Below are positions 18,606 to 27,869 of a stretch of DNA of 64,000 nucleotides, in pieces; position 1 is the stretch's first letter; every line of letters begins with the position of its first letter. The stretch covers positions 1,364,001-1,428,000 of the forward strand of contig NZ_CP133264.1 in the NCBI RefSeq assembly GCF_030915445.1, written 5' to 3'. The notes under the pieces are model-generated. The model was given only the letters and a program-made list of their open reading frames with translations, ran no database searches and was not told the origin of the DNA. The translations under genes and the position numbers were made by a program. The stretch comes from Clostridium sp. OS1-26. Lineage in GTDB: Bacteria > Bacillota > Clostridia > Clostridiales > Clostridiaceae.

Positions 18606-19844
18606 TTACTCACTCCACTTTTTTAATAAAATTACTGCATTATGTCCACCAAAACCAAGGGAATTAGACATAGCATATTTAAGTTCTGAAACTCTACCTT
18701 CATTTGGAACATAATCAAGATCACATTCTTCATCTGGCATCTTATATCCAGCTGTTGGTGGGATAAATCCTTCTTCTAAAGCCTTAACACATGCTATAGC
18801 CTCTATAGCTCCTGCTGCACCTAATAAGTGTCCTGTCATAGACTTAGTAGAACTTATAGGTATATTTTTAGAATTTTCTCCAAACACCCTCTTTATTGCA
18901 CTAGTTTCAAACTTATCATTAACTGGAGTACTAGTACCATGAGCATTTATATAAGATACTTCTTCTTTATTTATTCCAGCTTCATTAATAGCAATCTCCA
19001 TAGCTCTTGCAGCACCCTCTCCTTCTGGATCCGGAGAAGTTATATGGTAAGCATCACAAGTTGATCCATATCCAACCACTTCAGCATATATAGTGGCTCC
19101 TCTTTCTTGAGCATGTTCTAGAGATTCCAGTATTAATATTCCAGCACCTTCCCCCATTACAAAACCATCTCTCTCCTTATCAAAAGGAATAGATGCTCTT
19201 TTCGGGTCATCACTTTTTGATAAAGCAGTTAATGATGTAAATCCTGCTACTGATAATGGCGTAATTGAAGCTTCTGTTCCTCCAGCTATCATTACATCAG
19301 CTAAATCATTTTTTATAGCATGGAACGCTTCACCTACACAATTTGTTCCTGTAGCACAAGCTGTTACTACATTAGTACATATTCCCTTTGCACCAAATCT
19401 AATTGCTATATTTCCAGCTGCCATATTACTTATAATCATAGGTATGAATAATGGTTGAACTCTGCCAGGACCTTTTTCTAAAAGCTTTGTTTGTTCTTTT
19501 TCTATAACTCCTATGCCACCAATTCCTGAGCCAACAATAACTCCGAATCTTTCTTTCGGCATATTTTCTATATCTAACTTAGAATCTTCTACTGCCTCAA
19601 CTGCTGAAGCTATTGCAAATTGACAAAATGCATCCATTCTTTTAGCTTCTTTTTTATCAAGATATTTTAAAGGATCAAAATCCTTAACTTCTGCTGCTAA
19701 TTTTACTTTAAAATTTTCTGTATCAAATGCTTTTATAAAATCTATACCTGGTATTCCGTTTCTTATGTTATTCCAGAATGTTTCAACATCATTTCCTACT
19801 GGAGTTACTGCACCTAGTCCCGTTATTACAACTCTTTTTGTCAT
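18606..19844 (-). CDS. fabF: 3-oxoacyl-ACP synthase II
   Basis: A 412-residue condensing enzyme that adds malonyl-ACP to a growing acyl chain. The catalytic cysteine is Cys163 ([13 protein letters not shown]); the two histidines lie in NAHGTSTP and [15 protein letters not shown], giving the C-H-H triad of elongating ketosynthases. Length is normal. It lies 27 nt after fabG, and its end provides the ribosome binding site for accB. Confidence 0.97.
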   Translation of the reverse strand: MTKRVVITGLGAVTPVGNDVETFWNNIRNGIPGIDFIKAFDTENFKVKLAAEVKDFDPLKYLDKKEAKRMDAFCQFAIASAVEAVEDSKLDIENMPKERFGVIVGSGIGGIGVIEKEQTKLLEKGPGRVQPLFIPMIISNMAAGNIAIRFGAKGICTNVVTACATGTNCVGEAFHAIKNDLADVMIAGGTEASITPLSVAGFTSLTALSKSDDPKRASIPFDKERDGFVMGEGAGILILESLEHAQERGATIYAEVVGYGSTCDAYHITSPDPEGEGAARAMEIAINEAGINKEEVSYINAHGTSTPVNDKFETSAIKRVFGENSKNIPISSTKSMTGHLLGAAGAIEAIACVKALEEGFIPPTAGYKMPDEECDLDYVPNEGRVSELKYAMSNSLGFGGHNAVILLKKWSE

Positions 19845-19871
19845 TATAAGTTCACCAACCTTTAACTTAAT

Positions 19872-20618
19872 TTACATAACCATTCCACCATCTACATTTA
19901 TTACCTGACCAGTAATATAATCTGCAGACGGTGAAACTAAAAATGCTACCATATTTGCTATGTCTTGTGCACTACCAAATCTTTTTAAAGGTATGTTATT
20001 TAGCGTGCTTTCTTTAACCTTATCTGATAGAACTTCTGTCATATCTGTTTGAATAAAGCCTGGTGCTACAGCATTTACATTAATTCCTCTTGAAGCAAGT
20101 TCTCTTGCCGCAGATTTAGTAACTCCTATTATTCCTGCTTTTGCTGCGGAGTAATTTATTTGTCCTGCATTACCAGTTACACCAACTACTGAAGAGATAT
20201 TAACTATCTTTCCACCTTTTTGTTTTACCATCACAGGTGCAGCATGCCTTATACAGTTAAATGCTCCCTTTAAGTTTACATCTATAACCTTATCGAAGTC
20301 TTCTTCTTTCATCCTAAGAACTAATCCATCTTTAGTTATTCCTGCATTATTAATAAGTATATCTAAAGATCCAAAAACTTCAACAGCCTTTTTTACTATA
20401 TTTTCAGCTTCTGAAAATATGCTAACATCTCCTTGAACTGCTATAGCCTTACTTCCTTTACTTTCAATTTCCTTAATTACATCTTCAACAGATTTAGAAT
20501 CACTTCTATAGTTAAGTACTAAATTTGCACCAAGTTCTGCTAGTTTAACCGCTATAGCTTTACCAATTCCACGACTAGCTCCAGTTACTATTGCCGTTTT
20601 TCCTTTTAAACTCTCCAT
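19872..20618 (-). CDS. fabG: 3-oxoacyl-ACP reductase
   Basis: A 248-residue short-chain dehydrogenase that reduces 3-oxoacyl-ACP with NADPH. The nucleotide motif TGASRGIGKAIA is at 12-23 and NNAG at 90-93. The catalytic triad is Ser143, Tyr156 and Lys160 (NISSVVGVTGNAGQINYSAAKAG). The C-terminus DYITGQVINVDGGMVM is typical of FabG. It sits 15 nt after fabD in the operon. Confidence 0.96.
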   Translation of the reverse strand: MESLKGKTAIVTGASRGIGKAIAVKLAELGANLVLNYRSDSKSVEDVIKEIESKGSKAIAVQGDVSIFSEAENIVKKAVEVFGSLDILINNAGITKDGLVLRMKEEDFDKVIDVNLKGAFNCIRHAAPVMVKQKGGKIVNISSVVGVTGNAGQINYSAAKAGIIGVTKSAARELASRGINVNAVAPGFIQTDMTEVLSDKVKESTLNNIPLKRFGSAQDIANMVAFLVSPSADYITGQVINVDGGMVM

Positions 20619-20633
20619 ATGCCATTCTCCATT

Positions 20634-21569
20634 CTACTTTTTTAATTTCTCTATAGTACTTTCTAGAGATTTTAAATCTTGAACATTTAAAATTGTAGCT
20701 TTTCTATTTATTTTTTTTACAAAACCACTTAGTGCCTTTCCAGGACCAACTTCTACAAAAGTATCTACTCCCATATCCATCATTGTTCTTATACTCTTCT
20801 CAAAAAGCACTGTGCTCATTACTTGCTTTTTTAGATATGGTTTTATATTATCCTTATTCTCAACAGTTTCTCCAGTGACATTTGTTATTACAGGAATTTT
20901 CAAGTCATTTATAGAGATATCCTTAAGCTCCACTTCTAGCTTTTCTGCCGCTGGTTGTAACATTGATGTGTGAAAAGGACCACTAACAGCTAACATTACA
21001 GTTTTTAATGCTCCCTTTTCTTTTAATTTTTCACAAGCAGCTTCAACAGCTTTTACTTCTCCTGCAATTACTATTTGACCTGGGCAATTTAAATTTGCAG
21101 GCTCAACTACACCTATATTAGAACATTCGTCACATACTTCTCTTATGCTCTCTTCATCTAATCCAATAATAGCAGCCATAGTACCAATACCTTGTGGTAC
21201 TGCTTCTTGCATATACTTTCCTCTCTTTTTAACTAACTTTACAGCTTCTTCAAACTCTAATGCTCCACTATAAACTAAAGCAGAGTATTCACCCAAACTT
21301 AAGCCTGCAGTAACATCAGCATATATGCCATGGCTCTCTAATGCCTTAAGTGCTGCAATACTTACAGTTAAAATAGCAGGTTGAGTATTTTCTGTGCTAT
21401 TCAACTCATCTTCTGGTCCTTCAAAACACATTTTACTTATAGGAAATCCTAGGGCTTTATCAGCGCTTTCAAAAACTTCTCTACACCCTTCTATATTATC
21501 ATATAATTCTTTTCCCATGCCTACATATTGTGCCCCCTGACCTGAGAATAAAAATGCTATTTTACTCAT
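20634..21569 (-). CDS. fabD: Malonyl-CoA:ACP transacylase
   Basis: A 311-residue enzyme that loads malonyl groups on ACP. The nucleophile is Ser91 in the GLSLGEYSAL elbow and the partner His200 lies in AVSGPFHTSML; the N-terminal FLFSGQGAQYVGMG is the oxyanion/binding motif. Residue numbers match the E. coli enzyme to within one. AGGAGG precedes the ATG. It lies 14 nt after fabK. Confidence 0.97.
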   Translation of the reverse strand: MSKIAFLFSGQGAQYVGMGKELYDNIEGCREVFESADKALGFPISKMCFEGPEDELNSTENTQPAILTVSIAALKALESHGIYADVTAGLSLGEYSALVYSGALEFEEAVKLVKKRGKYMQEAVPQGIGTMAAIIGLDEESIREVCDECSNIGVVEPANLNCPGQIVIAGEVKAVEAACEKLKEKGALKTVMLAVSGPFHTSMLQPAAEKLEVELKDISINDLKIPVITNVTGETVENKDNIKPYLKKQVMSTVLFEKSIRTMMDMGVDTFVEVGPGKALSGFVKKINRKATILNVQDLKSLESTIEKLKK

Positions 21570-21583
21570 ATAGTCCTCCTAAG

Positions 21584-22531
21584 TCATTTAACTCCAAAAA
21601 TTTGGCTAACACTCTTTAATTGTGTTTCTGCTTCAGTAAATATTTCTTCTATTATTTCATTACAACTTTGCTCTTTACAAACAAGTCCTGCTATCTGTCC
21701 AGCCATTACTGATCCATTGTCAATATCACCTTCACGTACAGCTTTGGAAAGAGCTCCTCTTCCAAGTTCCTCAAACTTTTCTAATTCAGCTCCTTCTTTT
21801 TCAAGTATCTGGAATTGTCTTGTTAACCTATTTCTTAAAACACGCACTGGATGACCTGTAGGTCTACCTGTAACCTGTGTATCAATATCTTTTGCACCTA
21901 GTACCTTATTTTTATAGTTTTGATGAACAGTACATTCATGTGCAACTAAAAATCTTGTACCAACTTGTATTCCTGCTGCTCCAAGCATAAAGGCAGCAGC
22001 TGCTCCTCTTCCGTCACCTATTCCTCCTGCAGCTATTACAGGAATACTTACAGCATCTACTACCTGTGGAACTAATGCCATAGTTGTAAGCTCGCCAACG
22101 TGTCCCCCTGACTCACAGCCTTCAGCAATAACTGCATCTACACCAGCTCTTTCCATTCTCTTGGCTAATGCCACTGATGCTACTACAGGAATAACCTTTA
22201 TATCATGCTGCTTCCACATGTCAATATATTTACCTGGGTTACCAGCTCCAGTTGTAACTACTTTAACCCCTTCTTCACAAACCATTTTAGCTACGGCCTC
22301 TGCAGTCTCACCTAAAAGCATTATATTTACTCCAAAAGGCTTATCTGTCATTTGCTTAGCCTTTCTTATTTCATCTCTTACCCATTCTAAAGGAGCATTT
22401 CCAGTTATAATACCAATACCTCCTGCATTAGATACTGCTGCAGCTAGAGAACTATCTGCAATCCAAGCCATACCTCCTTGGATAATAGGATACTTTATAC
22501 CAACCATTTGGGCAAATGCGGAATTAATCAT
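21584..22531 (-). CDS. fabK: Enoyl-ACP reductase II (FMN-dependent, FabK)
   Basis: A 315-residue flavoprotein of the nitronate monooxygenase/FabK family that carries out the last reduction of each elongation round. It starts FAQMVGIKYPIIQGGMAWIAD, and the conserved His lies in EGCESGGHVGE. GGIGDGRG and GTRF bind the FMN phosphate. Its place between acpP and fabD fits FabK rather than a catabolic nitronate enzyme. No fabI gene is in the window. AGGAGG precedes the ATG. Confidence 0.94.
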   Translation of the reverse strand: MINSAFAQMVGIKYPIIQGGMAWIADSSLAAAVSNAGGIGIITGNAPLEWVRDEIRKAKQMTDKPFGVNIMLLGETAEAVAKMVCEEGVKVVTTGAGNPGKYIDMWKQHDIKVIPVVASVALAKRMERAGVDAVIAEGCESGGHVGELTTMALVPQVVDAVSIPVIAAGGIGDGRGAAAAFMLGAAGIQVGTRFLVAHECTVHQNYKNKVLGAKDIDTQVTGRPTGHPVRVLRNRLTRQFQILEKEGAELEKFEELGRGALSKAVREGDIDNGSVMAGQIAGLVCKEQSCNEIIEEIFTEAETQLKSVSQIFGVK

Positions 22532-22582
22532 ATTTTTTCCTCCTGACCATATACAAATTTATTATTTCACATTAATCTACTT

Positions 22583-22801
22583 TTATATTTTTTTCTCAAC
22601 AAAGTTTACTGCTTCTTCTACAGTTTTAATTGACTCTGCATCTTCTATTTGAACTCCAAATTCTTCTTCTATTTCAATTATTATTTGAAATAGGTCTAAC
22701 GAATCTATGCCTAGTTCTTGAAATGAAGTGTCTATTGTTATATCCTTTTCATTTAATCCTAGTTGTTCTGCCATTATTCTTTTTATTTTCTCAAATACCA
22801 T
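22583..22801 (-). CDS. acpP: Acyl carrier protein
   Basis: A 72-residue carrier that holds the growing acyl chain on 4'-phosphopantetheine. The attachment serine is Ser34 in ELGIDSLDLFQIIIEIEEEF; the protein is short, acidic and four-helical. I chose ATG 22801 because GGAGGACAAA sits before it and family members begin MVFEKIKRI; the ATG four codons upstream overlaps the ribosome binding site. It lies between fabH and fabK. Confidence 0.96.
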   Translation of the reverse strand: MVFEKIKRIMAEQLGLNEKDITIDTSFQELGIDSLDLFQIIIEIEEEFGVQIEDAESIKTVEEAVNFVEKKI

Positions 22802-22830
22802 TTTGTCCTCCATAGCTTAAATAAATTTAC

Positions 22831-23811
22831 TTACCATTCCATTATTAATCCACCATAGGTAAGTCCCGCTCCAAAGCCTATAAGTAAAATCTTATCACCT
22901 GTTTTTAGCATATTTTTTTGCACCATCTCATCTAGCGCAATAGCAATACTAGCTCCAGATGTATTACCATATCTGTCTAAATTAATATAAAACTTTTCTT
23001 CACTTATACCTAATTTTTTTACTGCAGATTCAATTATTCTATAATTTGCTTGATGAGGAATTATATATTTTATATCTTCAATTGAACACTTTGCATCTTC
23101 TAAGAGTTTTTCCACTCCCTTAGTCATAGTTCTAACTGCAAATTTAAATACTTCTCTTCCATCCATCTGTATTTTATATTTTTCAGGGATATAAGCAGTT
23201 TCCTCTCGTACATACGGATTGACAACCGGCATAGCTCCACAAGTTAGTGCATTTCCTTTGCTTCCTTCTGAGCCAGTATATGTAGCCAATACCCCTCCTT
23301 TGTCAGAAGCTCTGAGTACAGCTGCCCCTGCGCCATCACCAAATAGAACACACGTATTTCTATCCTCCCAGTTAAGGGCTTTTGACATTGTCTCAGCTCC
23401 CACTACTAATATAGTTCTAGCAGCTCCAGTAGTTATAAATTGAGTAGCTACAGTTATTCCATAAATAAATCCTGAACAAGCAGCTGATAAATCAAAACAT
23501 GTAGCATTTACAGCATTTATATTACCTTGTACCATACAAGCTACTGAAGGAGTAAAGCTATCTGGTGTAATTGTAGCTACAATTAGTAAATTAATATCTT
23601 CAGGTTTAATATTGGCCATTTCAATAGCCTTTAGTGCTGCTTTTGTAGCCATATCAGATGTATCTTCGCCTTCAGATATTCTTCTTTCTTTTATACCAGT
23701 TCTACTACTTATCCATTCATCACTGGTATCCATAATACAGGATAAGTCTTCATTAGTAACAATTCTTTCTGGTACATAACTACCTGTACCTATTACCTGT
23801 ACTTTATTCAT
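22831..23811 (-). CDS. fabH: 3-oxoacyl-ACP synthase III
   Basis: A 326-residue initiating ketosynthase that condenses acetyl-CoA (or a branched primer) with malonyl-ACP. The triad is Cys112 (FDLSAACSGF), His253 (IPHQANYRII) and Asn283 (YGNTSGAS), with numbering as in E. coli. The start codon overlaps the fabT stop by 8 nt (ATGAATAA), and the ribosome binding site GGAGAAAGG lies in the fabT tail, so the two are translationally coupled. Confidence 0.97.
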   Translation of the reverse strand: MNKVQVIGTGSYVPERIVTNEDLSCIMDTSDEWISSRTGIKERRISEGEDTSDMATKAALKAIEMANIKPEDINLLIVATITPDSFTPSVACMVQGNINAVNATCFDLSAACSGFIYGITVATQFITTGAARTILVVGAETMSKALNWEDRNTCVLFGDGAGAAVLRASDKGGVLATYTGSEGSKGNALTCGAMPVVNPYVREETAYIPEKYKIQMDGREVFKFAVRTMTKGVEKLLEDAKCSIEDIKYIIPHQANYRIIESAVKKLGISEEKFYINLDRYGNTSGASIAIALDEMVQKNMLKTGDKILLIGFGAGLTYGGLIMEW

Positions 23812-24280
23812 TGCCTTTCTCCTTTAAGTTAGTATTTAAGTTATATTTGGATATAAAAAATTTATTAATTTTATCTAGGGCTTTCACCAAAGTTTCCTCT
23901 TCCTCTTTTGTAAGTCCTTCAATGCTTCCCTTTACCATATCAGAATGAAACTTTCGATGAACTCTATAAGCAAGCTTTCCTAGTTTTGTCAGTTCAATAT
24001 ATACTATTCTTCTATCTTCTTCACTTCTTTTTCTTTCTACATAGCCTTTTCTGACTAGATGACCTATCGCTGTAGTCAGCGTTCCTAAAGTAATATGCAG
24101 CTGACATGCAACTTCTGTCATAGTTCTTGGCTTATACATTCCTATTGCTTCAATAGTATGTATTTCTGTAACGGATAAATCCCTAAAAGAACCAGATTGA
24201 AGAGCGTTTTGTTCAATTTCTAGTATATCATTAAAAATGCCTACTAAAAGCTCATTTAAAACGCTAATACACTTAGTCAC
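23804..24280 (-). CDS. fabT: MarR family repressor of fatty-acid synthesis, FabT-like
   Basis: A 158-residue winged helix-turn-helix regulator; the DNA-binding part is visible in MTEVACQLHITLGTLTTAIGHLVRKGYVERKRSEEDRRIVYIELTKLG. In streptococci and relatives, FabT represses the fab operon with long-chain acyl-ACP as co-repressor. Its place directly before fabH and a FabT-box-like palindrome at the operon promoter support the name. I chose GTG 24280 with GTGGTGA upstream; the open frame extends to 24370 but has no start signal there. Confidence 0.88.
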   Translation of the reverse strand: MTKCISVLNELLVGIFNDILEIEQNALQSGSFRDLSVTEIHTIEAIGMYKPRTMTEVACQLHITLGTLTTAIGHLVRKGYVERKRSEEDRRIVYIELTKLGKLAYRVHRKFHSDMVKGSIEGLTKEEEETLVKALDKINKFFISKYNLNTNLKEKGNE

Positions 24281-24330
24281 ATAATCACCACTTCTAAAAT
24301 TTAAATTAAATAAGACACATGAAAATAAAC

Positions 24331-24351
24331 CTGCTACTATGCAAGTAGCAG
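24331..24351 (-). other. Stem-loop between the FabK-like gene and fabT
   Basis: CTGCTACT / AGTAGCAG arms with a 5-nt loop, followed on the minus strand by GTTTATTTTC. It is a weak terminator at best and may reduce read-through from the first gene into fabT. Confidence 0.45.
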
Positions 24352-24356
24352 TACTA

Positions 24357-25439
24357 TTATTTACAATCAACTAAACTTTTTTCAGCATCACCAACAAGTT
24401 CATTTATTAAGTCTTTTACAGTAACAATCCTATCTATTCTATACGCGCTGCTTCCAGCAAAAATAAGACCGTCTTCAATATTGCCTTTAACTGCTTGTAT
24501 TAAAGCTTTTGAAATACAATAAGGTGTATCTTTTGGATTACACTTTTTCAAACAATTATAGCATTTCTTAGGGCTAATTCTTTCTATTTCTACTTGATTG
24601 ATGAATTTATTTTTAATGGCTCTTCCAGGAAGGCCTACAGGACTTTGTATGATTTTAATATCTTCCTTGCTTGAATTTACATATGCTTTTTTATATTCTA
24701 AATGAGCATCACATTCTTCAGTTGCTACAAATCTTGTTGCCATTTGAACACCTGAAGCACCTAATTTTATAAATTTAGCAATATCTTCTCCAGTGTAAAT
24801 ACCACCTGCAGCCACTACAGGGATCTTTGATCCATATTCTTCTTCAAAAGGTTTTAAAGCCTCAATTACTTCAACTACAATTTCCTCTAAAGTTAATTTT
24901 CCTTCTCTAACATCATCAGCATGAAATCCTAAGTGTCCGCCTGCCTCCGGTCCTTCAACTACAACCATATCAGGAATTTTATTATATTTTTTAATCCAAT
25001 GCTTTGTAATAACTGAAGCTGATTTTCCTGAAGAGGCAATCGGTGCTATCTTAACATTACTTCCCTCAACTAATTTTGGTAATGTCAAAGGAAGTCCTGC
25101 GCCAGAAATTATTATATCTACTTGTTCCTCTACGCAAGCCTTTACCATTTCATCATAATTAGTAATGGCCACCATAAGGTTAACTCCTACTATTCCTTTA
25201 GGACTTAACTCTTTTGCCCTTCTCACCTCATTTTTTAGTGCTCTAACATTAGCTTCTTTAGTATTAGTTTCAAAATCTGGTTCTCTATATCCTATTTGAA
25301 CTCCAGATATTATACCAATACCTCCTTCATTTGCTACCGCTGATGAGAGCCTATAACCGGATACCCCTACACCCATACCACCTTGGATAATAGGTACCTC
25401 CGCTTTTAAGTCTCCTATAATTAATGGAGGTAATTTCAT
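24357..25439 (-). CDS. FabK-like FMN enzyme (nitronate monooxygenase family) with C-terminal Cys cluster
   Basis: A 360-residue TIM-barrel flavoprotein, the first gene of the acc/fab operon. It shares the N-terminal VPIIQGGMGVGVSG, the conserved His169 in GPEAGGHLG and AAGGIYTG with FabK and nitronate monooxygenases. Unlike the fabK product it ends with a C-x2-C-x3-C-x7-C cluster (Cys293, 296, 300, 308). Its reaction is not known; a second enoyl reductase or a detoxifying oxidase are options. I chose ATG 25439 with GGGGA upstream. Confidence 0.8.
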   Translation of the reverse strand: MKLPPLIIGDLKAEVPIIQGGMGVGVSGYRLSSAVANEGGIGIISGVQIGYREPDFETNTKEANVRALKNEVRRAKELSPKGIVGVNLMVAITNYDEMVKACVEEQVDIIISGAGLPLTLPKLVEGSNVKIAPIASSGKSASVITKHWIKKYNKIPDMVVVEGPEAGGHLGFHADDVREGKLTLEEIVVEVIEALKPFEEEYGSKIPVVAAGGIYTGEDIAKFIKLGASGVQMATRFVATEECDAHLEYKKAYVNSSKEDIKIIQSPVGLPGRAIKNKFINQVEIERISPKKCYNCLKKCNPKDTPYCISKALIQAVKGNIEDGLIFAGSSAYRIDRIVTVKDLINELVGDAEKSLVDCK

Positions 25440-25478
25440 TTGATCGTCCCCTTTAAAGTTATTTTTATCATCAAATAT

Positions 25479-25491
25479 TTTGATAGTCAAA
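25479..25491 (-). promoter_or_regulatory. FabT-box-like operator at the acc/fab promoter
   Basis: TTTGA-TAG-TCAAA (read on the plus strand) is a perfect inverted half-site pair and fits the published FabT consensus TTTGAnTATCAAA read on the minus strand (TTTGACTATCAAA). It touches the -10 box and covers the start of transcription. A second, overlapping TCAAATATTTTGA lies at 25471-25483. Confidence 0.7.
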
Positions 25492-25518
25492 GTATATATC
25501 AAAAAGAGTATATGTCAA
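25491..25518 (-). promoter_or_regulatory. Sigma-A promoter of the acc/fab operon
   Basis: On the minus strand TTGACA (25518-25513) and TATACT (25496-25491) are 16 nt apart. Transcription should start near 25484, inside the FabT-box-like palindrome. Confidence 0.75.
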
Positions 25519-25606
25519 TGTTTTTTCCATAAAAAGTAAATCAAACATTGCTATTCCTCTATCCTAAATTGTTCTTAAACAATTGAATTTTGCAGGATTA
25601 TTTATA

Positions 25607-25653
25607 TAGCTTACATTTATTTGCTTCGAATTTTCACAAATAAGTGTAAGCTA
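25607..25653 (-). other. Long stem-loop after the M23 peptidase gene
   Basis: TAGCTTACATTTATTTG (25607-25623) pairs with 25637-25653 over 17 positions with one G-T pair and a 13-nt loop. It lies downstream of the M23 gene on the minus strand. No U-tract follows, so terminator function is only likely. Confidence 0.55.
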
Positions 25654-25687
25654 TTCCTGTCAATTATTTAATTTTTAATACTTTATA

Positions 25688-26677
25688 TTATTTTAAATAC
25701 TTTATAGGGTCTTGAGGGGTCCCATCAACTCTAACCTCAAAATGTACATGAGGTCCAGTGCTATTACCTGTACTTCCTACTTCTCCGATATTTTCGCCTT
25801 TTTTAACTTGCTGACCTTCATTTACATCTATATTGCTGCAGTGTCCATACACTGTTTGTACTCCTACTCCATGATCTATCTTAATAACCTTTCCATATCC
25901 ATCTTCCCATTTTGCATAAACTACTTTTCCATCCATAGCAGCATGAATAGGATCTCCCATAGGTGCCCCTATATCTATACCATTGTGCATTTTCCCCCAT
26001 CTCATCCCAAAAGGCGATGTTATAGTTCCTTTGGATGGGAAACTTACAAAGCTAGTTACACTTGATGACCTTGAGAGGCTTACATTTTGTACTCCATTAA
26101 CTTCTTTTTCTTTTGAAAAACATATTAGAGGGTTACTAGGGTTTTCTTTTATTATTTTTATTGCTTCTTCTATTGTACTTGTATCTTTAATGTTAGTATC
26201 TTGTTTTACATAGGTTATACGGTTGTTTAACTTAAATGTTCCATCTTTATCTTTTTCTTTATACTCATTTTTAATTATATCCAACACTTTAATCATTTCA
26301 CTTTCATTAGCAAGCACTCCAACTTCTCTGCCATCTGACTTCATTAAAACCGTTGGTATACTCGTTCTACTATTTTTTATAATTGAGTTTTTAATTGTAC
26401 TGCTATCTGCTATATTTTCACTTTTGATTGAAACCTCTTTAAAAGTTATATCATCCTTTAATGTAACTTTTCCGAACCTCTTTTCTAAATCTTTTTCTAT
26501 ATTTTTCTCCACATTATAAAAATCTTCTTTGTTTTTTACATAGGCTAAAGGCTTACCATTCATATATACTTGATAAGCATTAAATTTATTGTAGTATATG
26601 TATTGGCCAGATACCATAGTAGTAATTACTATAGACAAACTGGCTAATATTGCCTTAGCCCTATTACTAAGTGACAA
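25688..26677 (-). CDS. M23 family (LytM-type) peptidoglycan endopeptidase, membrane-anchored
   Basis: About 329 residues. An N-terminal hydrophobic segment (KAILASLSIVITTMVSGQYIYY) acts as signal or anchor. The C-terminal domain (about 215-330) is a complete M23 metallopeptidase with HNGIDIG and HVHFEVR zinc motifs and the YGH motif. Such enzymes cut peptide cross-links in the wall, often in sporulation or growth. I prefer TTG 26677 because AAAGG directly abuts the ATG at 26684-26686, leaving no spacing; a start at ATG 26686 would add three residues. Confidence 0.88.
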   Translation of the reverse strand: MSLSNRAKAILASLSIVITTMVSGQYIYYNKFNAYQVYMNGKPLAYVKNKEDFYNVEKNIEKDLEKRFGKVTLKDDITFKEVSIKSENIADSSTIKNSIIKNSRTSIPTVLMKSDGREVGVLANESEMIKVLDIIKNEYKEKDKDGTFKLNNRITYVKQDTNIKDTSTIEEAIKIIKENPSNPLICFSKEKEVNGVQNVSLSRSSSVTSFVSFPSKGTITSPFGMRWGKMHNGIDIGAPMGDPIHAAMDGKVVYAKWEDGYGKVIKIDHGVGVQTVYGHCSNIDVNEGQQVKKGENIGEVGSTGNSTGPHVHFEVRVDGTPQDPIKYLK

Positions 26678-26770
26678 ACTGATCATCCTTTCATTATGAT
26701 ATTTTTGCTCTCACTTCTTTATTTTGCCTTATTTTTAAGAAATTATTACATGTTTTGTAATTTTTTTTAA

Positions 26771-26799
26771 TTGTTATACTACTTCTATTTTGTTATAAT
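26771..26799 (+). promoter_or_regulatory. Sigma-A promoter of the DnaD-like/DnaI-like pair
   Basis: TTGTTA (26771-26776) and TATAAT (26794-26799) with 17-nt spacing, 57 nt before the start codon. Confidence 0.65.
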
Positions 26800-26855
26800 G
26801 ATTTATTAGAAACTATTTTTAACACTAAACATAGATAAAGGTAGGTCATGAAATT

Positions 26856-27869
26856 ATGAGCACTTTCGTATTCAAAAGTGGTAATTCAAACTATACTCCG
26901 GTGAGTAATATTTTTATAGATAAATTTATGCCAAAGGCCCGAGGAGAGTTCGTTAAAGTATATCTTCTAGGGCTAAAATATTGTGTTTCTGGTGAACTTG
27001 GGGTAAGTTCTCAAATAATGGCTAGCGCCCTTCATCTTCTAGAAACTGATCTTTTAAATGCATGGAATTACTGGAGTGATGAAAATGTGATTAAAATAAT
27101 TCCTATAGATAACATGGGAAATTACAGTATTGAGTTTTTAGACCTAACAAATTCACCTAATGAGAATCAAGAAGATATAAACTTACTTGAAGAATTAGAT
27201 AAGAATTCTACAAAGGATATGCTTCAAGATATAGAGAGACTTTTGGGGAGACCCCTTTCATCAAAAGAAATGACTATGTACATAAGCTGGCAAAAAGATT
27301 TTAGCTTTAGCCCTGAAATCATACTCCTTCTAATTCAATATTGTGCTTCAAAAGGCAAAACAGATTGTAGATATATAGAAAAGATAGCAATTGCATGGTT
27401 CGATGCAAAAATTAAAAATATAGACGATGCTCAAAGCTTTATAAAAAAGCATGAGGATAAGTGGATTAAAATAAGAAAGATATTAGGTTATTTAGGTATA
27501 AAAGATGCCGAAGTAATGAAGCCACAAGAAGATATGATGCATAAATGGATAAATACATATAATTTCCCACTAGATGTAATATACAAAGCCTGTGATGTAT
27601 GCTTTCAGCGAATTAATAAGGCTGATTTTAAATATATTGATGGAATTTTGGGCAGTTGGAACAAAGAAGGACTTAAAACTGTAGAAGATGTAGATAAAAA
27701 AGATATTAAAAAGGATATTAAAAAAGCTGGTTATAATAATAATTCTAATCCTTCATTTAGAAATAATAGCTATGGAAAAGCATCAAACAGCACATTTAAT
27801 AGTTTTAAACAAAGAGAATATGACTTTGATGATCTAAAGAAGAAACTTTTAGGATGGGATGATAAATGA
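26856..27869 (+). CDS. DnaD domain replication protein
   Basis: A 337-residue protein with an N-terminal winged-helix DnaD part (FIDKFMPKARGEFVKVYLLGLKYCVSG) and two DnaB_2-type helical repeats (about 130-195 and 200-275; each contains an IYKACDVC/LLIQYCAS-like segment and a YIEKIA or YIDGIL block). The C-terminus is polar and Asn-rich. In Firmicutes such proteins help load the replicative helicase at origins and restart sites. The stop overlaps the next start by 4 nt (ATGA), tying it to the helicase-loader gene. Confidence 0.9.
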   Translation: MSTFVFKSGNSNYTPVSNIFIDKFMPKARGEFVKVYLLGLKYCVSGELGVSSQIMASALHLLETDLLNAWNYWSDENVIKIIPIDNMGNYSIEFLDLTNSPNENQEDINLLEELDKNSTKDMLQDIERLLGRPLSSKEMTMYISWQKDFSFSPEIILLLIQYCASKGKTDCRYIEKIAIAWFDAKIKNIDDAQSFIKKHEDKWIKIRKILGYLGIKDAEVMKPQEDMMHKWINTYNFPLDVIYKACDVCFQRINKADFKYIDGILGSWNKEGLKTVEDVDKKDIKKDIKKAGYNNNSNPSFRNNSYGKASNSTFNSFKQREYDFDDLKKKLLGWDDK

